In this document: positions 49,051-58,100 of the stretch, piece after piece
How the letters are laid out: every line of letters starts with the position of its first letter
Numbering within the stretch: the first letter of the stretch is position 1
Assembly: GCF_023016265.1 (NCBI RefSeq)
Contig: NZ_CP095412.1
Span: 2,294,001-2,358,000, forward strand
Direction of reading: 5' to 3'
DNA: 64,000 bases
Origin: Blastococcus sp. PRF04-17
GTDB taxonomy: Bacteria > Actinomycetota > Actinomycetes > Mycobacteriales > Geodermatophilaceae
The notes under the pieces: generated by a model
The model's database searches: none
Told to the model about the DNA's origin: nothing
The model's input: the letters and a program-made list of their open reading frames with translations, nothing else
Made by a program: the position numbers and the translations under genes

Positions 49051-50343
49051 TCAGACCGGCGCCGGCGCGCGGCCGGTCCGGTGCGCACCGTCCTCGCGGT
49101 CGGCGAGGGGCCTGAGCACCAGCTGCCGGACGGCGACCGCGGCCAGCAGCGGGCCGACCGCCAGGGTCAGCGGCGCCCACTGCTCCCCCTCGGCGACGGA
49201 GCGCACCAGCAGCACGACCACGCCCAGCGCCACGAACTCGAGCAGCCGGACCGCGAGCACCCGGCGCTGCTGCCGCTGCACCGTGGCCACGCCCGAGTAC
49301 GGCAGCAGGACGGCGGCCGCGACGGCGTAGGCCCCCCAGCCGGCGACGGCCAGCACCGGCATGTCGTACCCGCCGCCGGTGAGCAGCGGCTCGACCACCG
49401 GTTGCAGGGCCACCGCGGCGAGGGAGATGAGCGCGACCGAGCCGGCCATGGCCAGGGCCACCCGGTCGGCCGACCGGAGCGCCCGGCTCACGGGGCGCGG
49501 GCCCGTGGAGTCCCGGCTCATGGTCACGTAGTGGGGCAGCAGGTAGGAGCCGAGCCCCGCGACGATGGTGAGCGTGGGCGCGGTGTAGACGCGAGCGGCC
49601 TCGATCGGACCGTAGGCGGCTGCCCCCGCCAGACCCACCACGACGAACCGGAGGCCGGAGAGCAGCCCCGGCCGGATCGTCTGCGCCGCGGCGCGCCACA
49701 CCCCGAAGGCCCACACGGCGGCCAGGTCGGCGCCGCGCCACGGACCACGGGCCCGCTCGTCCAGCGGCACCCGCCACCACGCGACGAGGCCGGCGGCGGT
49801 CTGACCCGCCAGGAGGGCCACGAAGAAGTGCGGCAGGGTCAGCGGCCCGGCGACGGCGTAGCCCACGAGCGTCGCGAGGGCGACGACCAGGCTGGTCAGG
49901 TCGACCGCCGGCAGGGACCAGAAGCGCCCCGTCGCCATCAGGAGGCGGCGCAGCGTGTCCTCGAGCACGAAGGCGACGACGGCCAGCCCGAGCACGCCGG
50001 CGGCCCACGCCGGGAGGACCCCGGTGACCGCGGCCAGTCCGCCACCGACCAGCCCGGCGACGACCGCGACGAGCACCGCCCAGACGTGCAGCCCGGCGCG
50101 CACGGGCCGGTCGTGCCGGTCGAGGACGGTGAGCGAGTCGCCGACCATGCCACTGGCCACCGCGGTGACCAGGACGATCAGCCCGTAGATCAGCGCGAAC
50201 GTGGCGAGCCCGGCGGCACCGAGGAAGCGGGCGGCGGCGACCTGCAGGACCAGGCCGGCCAGCGCCTGGGTGACCTGTCCGGCCACGGCCCCGCTCGCGG
50301 GACGGCGCAGGAGCCCGACCAGCCCTCCCAGCCCCCACGTCAT
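49051..50343 (-). CDS. Polysaccharide flippase-like membrane protein (Wzx/MATE type)
   Basis: 430 residues, about twelve hydrophobic helices (e.g. LATFALIYGLIVLVTAVA; LLPHYVTMSRD mid-protein) and a short charged end. Layout and composition match the MOP/MATE-type flippases that move lipid-linked repeat units across the membrane. It converges with the glycosyltransferase gene (2-base gap) and lies downstream of the three giant secreted protein genes on the same strand. Confidence 0.82.
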   Translation of the reverse strand: MTWGLGGLVGLLRRPASGAVAGQVTQALAGLVLQVAAARFLGAAGLATFALIYGLIVLVTAVASGMVGDSLTVLDRHDRPVRAGLHVWAVLVAVVAGLVGGGLAAVTGVLPAWAAGVLGLAVVAFVLEDTLRRLLMATGRFWSLPAVDLTSLVVALATLVGYAVAGPLTLPHFFVALLAGQTAAGLVAWWRVPLDERARGPWRGADLAAVWAFGVWRAAAQTIRPGLLSGLRFVVVGLAGAAAYGPIEAARVYTAPTLTIVAGLGSYLLPHYVTMSRDSTGPRPVSRALRSADRVALAMAGSVALISLAAVALQPVVEPLLTGGGYDMPVLAVAGWGAYAVAAAVLLPYSGVATVQRQQRRVLAVRLLEFVALGVVVLLVRSVAEGEQWAPLTLAVGPLLAAVAVRQLVLRPLADREDGAHRTGRAPAPV

Positions 50344-50423
50344 GCACAGATCCTCTCAGCGCCGACGGCTCGGCCTTCGCAACGGCGACGGTGCACCACC
50401 CTGCGGGGGTCGGCACCGCGCAT

Positions 50424-53400
50424 TCAGCCGACCGGCGTCACCAGGAAGCCGGTGAACCGGACCGCGGTCGCGACCGTCGTGCCGCCCGGCCGGTGCGCCA
50501 GGAGACCGATCCCGCCCGCCGCCTGGAGTTCCGCCGTCGTGTCGGTCCGGGTCAGCGAGGCCGCGCTCGGCTCCTCCGTCCCGGCGAGCCACACGGTGGC
50601 CGAGACGGCGGTGGTGCCCGTACCCGACACCTGGACGCGGACGTTCAGCGCCGCCCCCGGCGCGTAGACCAGGCCCGGCACGACCAGCTCGCCGCCGGGG
50701 AAGGTCTCGGTGCCACCGGCCAGCCGCGACAGGGCGAGCGCGACCCGGCCGTCGGCCAGCACCCGCACCCGCACCCGGTACTCCTGGCCGGTGCCCACGC
50801 GGCGGCCGGTGACGTAGACGTAGGTGCCGTTGCCGGTCGGCATGGCGCTGAGCGAGAACGTGGTGAGCACGTTCGCGTCCGTGCGGCGGATCCCGTCCAG
50901 GTAGCTGCCGGTGTTGTGGCCGGCCGCGTCCAGGCGGAACTCCCCCACCCCCGGCGTCACCGACTGGCGGGTGCCGCCCGCGGCGACGGTCCAGGCACCG
51001 CCGACGTCCGCGCTGCCCCAGCCGCCGGTGACCTCGCGGGCGAACGTGTCGCTCGCGACGACCTCCACGGCCGGCGCGGACACGGTCACGTCCTGGGTGG
51101 TGGACCGGCTCTCGCCCGAGTCGTCGGTGACGGTCAGGGTGACCGGGTAGGTGCCGCCCTCGGCGTAGGTGTACGACGCGGTCACGCCCTCGGCGGTGCC
51201 GCCGTCCCCGAAGTCCCAGGCGTAGGACACCACGCGGCCGTCCGGATCGCCGGACCCGGCCCCGTCCACGGCCACGGCCAGGCCCGTCGGGGTGGCCGTG
51301 AAGGCCGCGACCGGGGGCTCGTTCACCGGCACCTGGGCCGCCGCGAGGGTGACCACGCGGAAGCCGGTGAAACGGACGACGTTGGCCGCGGTGGCGCTGG
51401 TGGGACGGTGGACGGTCAGGCCCACGGCGCCGGCCGCCTGGAGCTCCGCCGTCGTGTCGGTCCGAGTGAGCGCGGGCGTCGACGGCTCGGCCGAGCCGTC
51501 CCGCCACACCGAGGCGGTGATCTCGGTCGTGCCGGTACCGGAGACCCTCACGCGGGCGTTGACCTTCGAGCCCGCCGTGTAGGTCAGGCCCGGGACGACG
51601 ACCTCGCCACCGGGGAACGTCTCCGTCCCACCGACGAGGCGGGACAGCGCGAGACCCACCGTGCCGTCCGGCGCGAAGCGGACCCGGACCCGGTACTCCT
51701 GGCCGGTGCCGACCCGCCGGCCCGAGACGAACACCATCGTCCCGCCGCCGGTCGGCATCGCGTCGAGCGAGAACGAGGTCAGGACGTCGGCGTCGCTCTG
51801 CGCGATGTCGCCGAGGTAGCTGCCGGTGTTCTGGTTCGGGCCGTCCAGCCGCAGCACGGCCGAGCCCGGCTCCACCGACTGGCGCGTCGGGCCGGCCGAC
51901 GCCGTCCAGACGCCGCCCTTGTCGGCGGTGCCGAGACCGCCGGTGACGGTGCGGCCGAAGGCGTCATCGGCGATGACCACCTGCACCGGCGGTGCGGTGA
52001 CCTCCACGACCTTCTCGGCCGAGGCGGTCGCGCCGTCGTCGTCGGTCACCGTGAGGGTGACCGTGTAGGTGCCGGCCCTGGCGTAGGCGTGGGAAGCCGT
52101 CACCCCGGTGGCGGTCGCGCCGTCACCGAAGTTCCAGGCGTAGCCGGTCAGGACGCCGTCGCTGTCGGCCGCCGCCGAGGCGTCGACGGTGAGCGCGAGG
52201 TGCTGCGCCGAGGCGGTGAAGGCCGCCGTCGGCACCGCGTTCGGCACGACCGGCGCGACCGTGACCAGCCGCGTCGCCGTGCTGGTGGCACCGCGGTTGT
52301 CGGTGACGGTCAGGGTGACCGGGTAGGTGCCCGCCGCCGCGTAGGTACGCGACGCCGTGGCGCCGGCGCCGGTCGAACCGTCACCGAAGTTCCACGCGTA
52401 GCCGGTGATCGTGCCGTCGACGTCGGTGGCGCCGGTGCCGTCGAAGCCGGCCACGAGACCGTCGGCCGTGGCCGCGAACCGGGCCGTGGGGGGCAGGTTG
52501 GCAGGCTGCGCGTTCGTGCCCGCCGCGGCGTGCGCCGCCACGCGGGCCCCCGACAGGGCCTTCGGGTAGAGGGCCACCTCGTCGATCCGGCCGGTGAACG
52601 AGTTGGTTCCGCCCATCGCGCGGTCACTGCCGACCCGGAAGTAGCCGTTGTAGGCCTGGCCCGTCGTGGTGTCGGTCCGGGCGTCGACCAGTGTGCCGTC
52701 GACGTAGAGCGCCATGCCCGCGGAGCTCAGCGAAGCGGCCACGTGGTGCCACTTGCCGTCGTTGAACGAAGCGCTGCTGGTGACGGTGCGGACCGTCAGC
52801 CGGTTCTTGTTGGCGGGCGTCTTCACGCCGAAGTTCACGCGGCCCCGCGAGTCGAGGTAGACCTGCCGGTCGTAGGTCGAGCTGCTGCCCGACGCGGCGC
52901 TGGCGAAGCCCAGGATGCGGCCGCCCGAACCCGAGCTGGTCTGGAACCAGGCCTCCGCGGTGAAGGTGTTCGGCGCCGCGGTGGCGCTCTGGGTAGCCAG
53001 GGTCGCGGTGGCGCTGCCGTTGAAGGAGTACGCCGTGTCGGCGTCACCCGACAGCGCGCCGGTCACCCCACGGCTGACCCCGGAGCCGACCGTCAGCGGG
53101 CGGGTGCCCACCGAGTCGGCCGCCGGCCCGGACGTCTCGCCCAGGCGCCAGTGCGACGAGGCGCCGTCGGTGCGGACCATGGCCGGGTAGTCGACCGCCG
53201 TGGTCGCCGGCGCGGGGGCGACCTCGACCGGGATCCACTCGCCGGCGGCCTGGTTGCCGAACGCGTCGGTGGCGACCACGCGGTAGCGCAGCGAGCCGCT
53301 GACACCGGCGTCCGTGGCGCTCAGCTGGCTGTTCTGCCACCAGAGGGAGGCCTTGACGGTCTCGTAGACCGGCGCTGCGCGGCCCTCGCGGTAGACCGAG

Positions 53401-54866
53401 TAGGTCAGGTGCTCGTTGTCCGGGTCGTTCGTCGTCGTCCAGGCGATCCTGGCCAGGCCCGGCTGCGGTGAGGTCACCGACGTCGCCGGACCGGCCACGG
53501 GACCGATCTTGTTGGGGGCCAGCGCCGGCACCGCGTAGCGGACCAGTCCCTGCTGACCCTGCCCGTTGACGCGCGGGAACTCACCGGCGTACGCCACGTA
53601 CCGACCGTTGCCGGTGACGCTCCAGCCCGCCTGGCCCTGACCCGTGAACGTGCCCGGGGCCATGGTCGGGGTCCAGGCGAGCATCTTGCCGGCGGGCAGG
53701 CCGCGGAGGTTGCTGTTCTTGATGGTCCTCGAGCCGACCACGCCGAAAGGCGTCGTCGTGAACGCCGCCGCGAACTTGTGGATCCGGGGGTTCTCCTCCG
53801 GGAAACCGCCGATGTTGCCGCACTCGTGCGGATGGCCGGCGATGTAGAGGGCGCCGTCCACCGGGTAGCTGGAGTAGGTGTCGCCGCGGCAGTCGTTGAT
53901 CAGCACGATCGCGCCACCGTCGGCGCGGGCCACGAAGGAACCCTCGAGGTTCCCGGGGCCGCCGTAGTCGTAGGCCGTGCCGTAGACGTTCACGCCGTCG
54001 GTGGTGACGCTGTAGATCGCCGAGTGGTCACCCTGGTTGGTGAGCTTCTCGTTGATCGCGAAGGGGCGGGTGGCGCCGGTGAGGGCGTCGATCGCGGCCA
54101 CACCGGTGGCCTTGACCCCGTTCATCGAGTCGAACCGGCCGGCGGCCACGACCTGGGATCCACCGCCGGTGATCACCAGCGACATGACCTGGTCGTTGCC
54201 GGTCGTCGTCGCGGCTGGGCCCGGCACGGGCGCCCAGGGCAGGAGGCTGCCGTCGGCGGCGGCCACCGCGGCCAGGCGGGTGCGGCTCACGCCGCCGACC
54301 GCGGAGATGCTGCCGCCGAGGTAGACGGTCTCGTTCGTCGCGGCGATGGCCCGGACCTGGCTGTTGATGTTGGGCCGCCAGGTCGGCACGAGGGCGCCGG
54401 TCGCGGTGTCGAACGCGGCGACGCGGTTGCGGACCTGACCGTCGACCTGGTTGAAGTCACCGCCGACGTACAGCCGGGAGCCGTCGGGGGAGCTCGCCAC
54501 GGCCAGGACCTGGCCGTTGAGCACCGGGGCGAAGGAGGTGACGAGCTCGCCGGTGCGGATGTCGTAGGCCAGCAGGTTGGCCCGCGGCGTCTCCTGCGTC
54601 CCGGCGGCTGCGCCGGCGGGCCGGGCGGTCGAGAAGTTGCCGCCGACGTACACGGTGTTGCCGACGACGGCCTGCGCCCACGCCACGCCGTTGATCTGCG
54701 TGGTCGGCAGGGCGTCCGCAGCGACCGTGGCCGGCGTGCCGGTGAGCGGCTGCGTGTCGGCGCCGGCCGTTCCCGGCGCCAGCAGGCCCATGACGCCACT
54801 GGTGAGCAGGGCGGCCACGAATGCCGCGATGATCCGCTGCGGCGCGGGCGCCGGTGCTGCAGACAT
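50424..54866 (-). CDS. Giant secreted PKD/LamG protein 1
   Basis: 1480 residues from the ATG at 54866 (GGGGG-rich site ~10 bases upstream). Sec signal peptide ~1-37 (ending GADT). Next come propeller-like repeats (LYVGGDFNQVDG, TVYLGGS) to ~470, an Fn3-like part, a LamG/concanavalin-like domain (~560-780, WRLGETSG), two PKD domains (~792 and ~875, FDGTGATDVDG type), a ~210-residue C-terminal-type beta domain (~962), a third PKD (~1184) and a second copy of the beta domain (~1270-1480). No sorting signal or anchor is seen. Probably an adhesin or matrix protein. It shares order and sequence with the two genes upstream on this strand, so these are tandem duplicates. Confidence 0.85.
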   Translation of the reverse strand: MSAAPAPAPQRIIAAFVAALLTSGVMGLLAPGTAGADTQPLTGTPATVAADALPTTQINGVAWAQAVVGNTVYVGGNFSTARPAGAAAGTQETPRANLLAYDIRTGELVTSFAPVLNGQVLAVASSPDGSRLYVGGDFNQVDGQVRNRVAAFDTATGALVPTWRPNINSQVRAIAATNETVYLGGSISAVGGVSRTRLAAVAAADGSLLPWAPVPGPAATTTGNDQVMSLVITGGGSQVVAAGRFDSMNGVKATGVAAIDALTGATRPFAINEKLTNQGDHSAIYSVTTDGVNVYGTAYDYGGPGNLEGSFVARADGGAIVLINDCRGDTYSSYPVDGALYIAGHPHECGNIGGFPEENPRIHKFAAAFTTTPFGVVGSRTIKNSNLRGLPAGKMLAWTPTMAPGTFTGQGQAGWSVTGNGRYVAYAGEFPRVNGQGQQGLVRYAVPALAPNKIGPVAGPATSVTSPQPGLARIAWTTTNDPDNEHLTYSVYREGRAAPVYETVKASLWWQNSQLSATDAGVSGSLRYRVVATDAFGNQAAGEWIPVEVAPAPATTAVDYPAMVRTDGASSHWRLGETSGPAADSVGTRPLTVGSGVSRGVTGALSGDADTAYSFNGSATATLATQSATAAPNTFTAEAWFQTSSGSGGRILGFASAASGSSSTYDRQVYLDSRGRVNFGVKTPANKNRLTVRTVTSSASFNDGKWHHVAASLSSAGMALYVDGTLVDARTDTTTGQAYNGYFRVGSDRAMGGTNSFTGRIDEVALYPKALSGARVAAHAAAGTNAQPANLPPTARFAATADGLVAGFDGTGATDVDGTITGYAWNFGDGSTGAGATASRTYAAAGTYPVTLTVTDNRGATSTATRLVTVAPVVPNAVPTAAFTASAQHLALTVDASAAADSDGVLTGYAWNFGDGATATGVTASHAYARAGTYTVTLTVTDDDGATASAEKVVEVTAPPVQVVIADDAFGRTVTGGLGTADKGGVWTASAGPTRQSVEPGSAVLRLDGPNQNTGSYLGDIAQSDADVLTSFSLDAMPTGGGTMVFVSGRRVGTGQEYRVRVRFAPDGTVGLALSRLVGGTETFPGGEVVVPGLTYTAGSKVNARVRVSGTGTTEITASVWRDGSAEPSTPALTRTDTTAELQAAGAVGLTVHRPTSATAANVVRFTGFRVVTLAAAQVPVNEPPVAAFTATPTGLAVAVDGAGSGDPDGRVVSYAWDFGDGGTAEGVTASYTYAEGGTYPVTLTVTDDSGESRSTTQDVTVSAPAVEVVASDTFAREVTGGWGSADVGGAWTVAAGGTRQSVTPGVGEFRLDAAGHNTGSYLDGIRRTDANVLTTFSLSAMPTGNGTYVYVTGRRVGTGQEYRVRVRVLADGRVALALSRLAGGTETFPGGELVVPGLVYAPGAALNVRVQVSGTGTTAVSATVWLAGTEEPSAASLTRTDTTAELQAAGGIGLLAHRPGGTTVATAVRFTGFLVTPVG

Positions 54867-55117
54867 GACGATGTTCCCCCGTGTTCCCCCGTGGTGCCCA
54901 CGGCAGCCGCCCAGGTCGGACGACGGACACCGAGAGTGACGATGACACGGAGTCACCGCATTTCTCGCCGCTGAGCGGGGCGAATCACCCGCACGAGCGG
55001 GGTCGGTGTGACTGTGCGTGATCAGCTCGGCACGCGTTGATCAACTTGTGCTGCTGGACGCGGCCGAGCGCCGTCCGGACGGCCCCTGGTGGGACCGGCC
55101 GGACGGCGCCGCCGACG

Positions 55118-58100
55118 CTAGGCCTGGGCGGTGACGCGGAACGACGTGAACCGGACGGTGGTGGCTGCAGTGGTCCCGCCCGGCCGGTGGACCGTCAGGC
55201 CCACGCCACCGGAGGCCTGCAGGGCCGCCGTGGTGTCCGTGCGGACCATCTGCGGAGCCGCAGGTTCGGTCGTGCCGGCGAGCCACACCGTCGTCGCGAG
55301 CTGCGTCGTGCCCGTGCCCGAGCCGGTCGCGACCACGCGGACGGTCAGGCTCGAGCCCGGAGCCCACGTGAGCCCCGGCACGAAGACCTCGCCGCCCGGG
55401 AAGGCCTCCGTGCCGCCCGACAGCCGCGACAGCGCCAGCGCGACCCGGCCGTCCGGGAGGACCCGGACACGGCTGCGGTACTCCAGCCCCGCGCCCACCC
55501 GGCGCGGGGTCACGTAGACGTACGTGCCGTTGCCGGTCGGCGCCGAGCTCAGCGAGAACGTGGTGAGGACGTCGGCGTCCCCGATCCCGCTGCCGATCCA
55601 GGACCCGGTGTTGTTGCCGGCCGCGGGCAGCGTCATCTCCGCCCCGCCCGGCGCCACCGACTGCCGGTTGGCGCCGGCCGACGCGGTCCAGGCGCCCCCG
55701 ACGTCCGCCGTCCCGAGACCGTTGGACGCCGTCCGCCCGAAGGTGTCGTCCACCAGTACCTCGGGGCCGGCGGCGTCGGAGACCGTCACGTCGTGGCTCA
55801 CGGCGGACTCGGTTCCGTCGTCGTCGGTGACCGTGAGAGTGACCCGGTAGGTACCCGGCGCCGCGTAGCCGTGCGTCGCACCCGGGCCCCCGGTGGCGGT
55901 CGCGCCGTCACCGAAGTCCCACGCGTAGCCCGTCACGGATCCGTCGGGGTCGGACGAGCCGGACGCGTCGAACGTCACCGACAGGCCGTTCGGCGTCGCC
56001 GCGAACGCCGCGGTGGGCGGCTGGTTGGCACCCGGGGGTGCGGTCACCGTCACCGACCGGGTCGCGGTACCGGTGGCGCCGTCGTCGTCGGTGACGGTCA
56101 GCGTGATCGTGTACGTGCCGGCCGCGGCGTACGTGTGCGTCGCGGTGGCACCCGAACCCGCCGGGCTGCCGTCACCCCAGTTCCACGAGAAGCCCGTGAC
56201 GGTGCCGTCGGCATCGTCCGAACCGGCCGCGTCGACCGAGACCTCGAGCCCGCTGGGCGTCGCCAGGAACGTGGCCGTGGGCGCGGAGTTGGCCGGCGGC
56301 GGCACCACGGCGCCGTCACCGTCGGCGGTGACGCGGAAGCCGGTGAACCGCACGGCGGTCGCCGCGGTGGTGTTGCCCGGCCGGTGGACCGTCAGGCCCA
56401 GCCCGCCGGCCGCCTGCAGGGCGGCTGTCGTGTCGGTGCGGACCATCTGCGGCGCAGGCGGCTCGGTGTCGGACGCCCGCCACACCGTGGCCTCGATCTC
56501 GGTCGGAGCGGTGCCCATCACCCGCACGCGGGCGTTCAGCGGCGTGCCCGCGGCGAAGGTCAGGCCCGGGACGACGACCTCCCCGCCCGGGAATGTCTCG
56601 CCGCCAGAGAGCCGGGAGAGCGCCAGGGCCACCCGGCCGTCGGACATCAGCCGGATCCGCACCCGGTACTCCTGCCCGCTCCCGACCCGGCGGCCGGTCA
56701 CGTACACGTACGTGCCCGAGCCGGTCGGCATCGAACTGACCGAGAAGGTGGTCAGCACGTCCGCGCTGGTCTGGGACACCTGGTCCAGGTACGAACCGGT
56801 GTTGTTGCCCGCGCCCGGCAGCGACATGGTCGCCGTCCCCGGCGCCACCGACTGGCGGGTGCCGCCGGCCGAGACCAGCCACGGACCGCCGACGTCGGCG
56901 GTGCCGAGACCGTTGGCCACGGTGCGCCCGAACGCGTCCTCGGCCAGGACCGCGGGGCCGGCCGGCGCGGTGGCCGTGACCTCCCGGGTCGTGGTGTCCG
57001 AGGCGCCGCCGTCGTCGGTGACGGTGAGGGACACCGTGTAGGTGCCCGCCGCCGAGTAGGTGTGCGTCGGGGCCACGCCGGTGCCCACCGCACCGTCGCC
57101 GAAGTCCCAGACGTAGGCGGCGATGGAGCCGTCGGCGTCGGACGAGGCGCCGGCGTCGAAGGCAGCCGTCAGGTCGGTGGAGGTCGCGGTGAAGGCCGCC
57201 GCCGGCGCGATGTTCGGCGGGGGCGCCGTCACGGTCACGTCCTCCGTGGCCGTGTCGGTGTCACCGTCGTCGTCGGTGACGGTCAGCGTCACGGTGTAGG
57301 TGCCCGCGGCCGCGTAGGTGTGCGACGCCGTGGCGGCCGGTCCCGTCGTCCGGTTGCCGTCGCCGAAGTCCCAGGCGTAGGTGGCCACCGTTCCGTCGGC
57401 GTCGGTCGAGCCCGACCCGTCGAACGCGGCGGTCAGCTGGCTGACCGTGGCGGTGAACCGGGCCTCCGGGGCCTGGTTCGGCGGCGGGTCGGTGACGGTC
57501 ACCTGGCGGGTGGCCGTGGCCGTGGCACCGCGGTCGTCGGTCACCGTCAGCGTGACGGTGTACGTGCCGGCCGCCGCGTAGGTGTGCGACGGCGCCACGC
57601 CCGTGCCGACCTCGTCGTCACCGAAGTTCCACTCGTACGAGGCGATGGTGCCGTCGGAGTCGGTCGACGTGGCCGCGTCGAACGACGCGGTCAGGTCGGC
57701 CACCGCCGAGGAGAACGCCGCGGTCGGCGGGACGTTGATGGCCTGGCCGGTGCTGCCGAGGCTGAAGTGGTTGGCCACCTGGCCGGCGCTGAGCACCGTC
57801 GGGTAGATCGCCACGTCGTCGACCGTGCCGGTCCAGTAGTCGGCGCCGACCCAGCCGCGGTCGCCACCGATGCGCCAGTAGCCGTTGTAGGCCTGGGCGC
57901 TGGTGGGTGTGCTGCTGGAGGCGGTGCGGACGCCGTCCACGTAGAGCGCCATGCCGGCGGGACCGAGGGTGGCGACGACGTGGTGCCACTGGCCGTCGTT
58001 GTAGATCCCGGAGCCGTTGATCGGGTGGCGGGCGGTCGTGTAGACGCCGAAGTACACCCGGCCCTGGGGGTCCATGTAGATGTGCCGGTCGCGGTTGTTG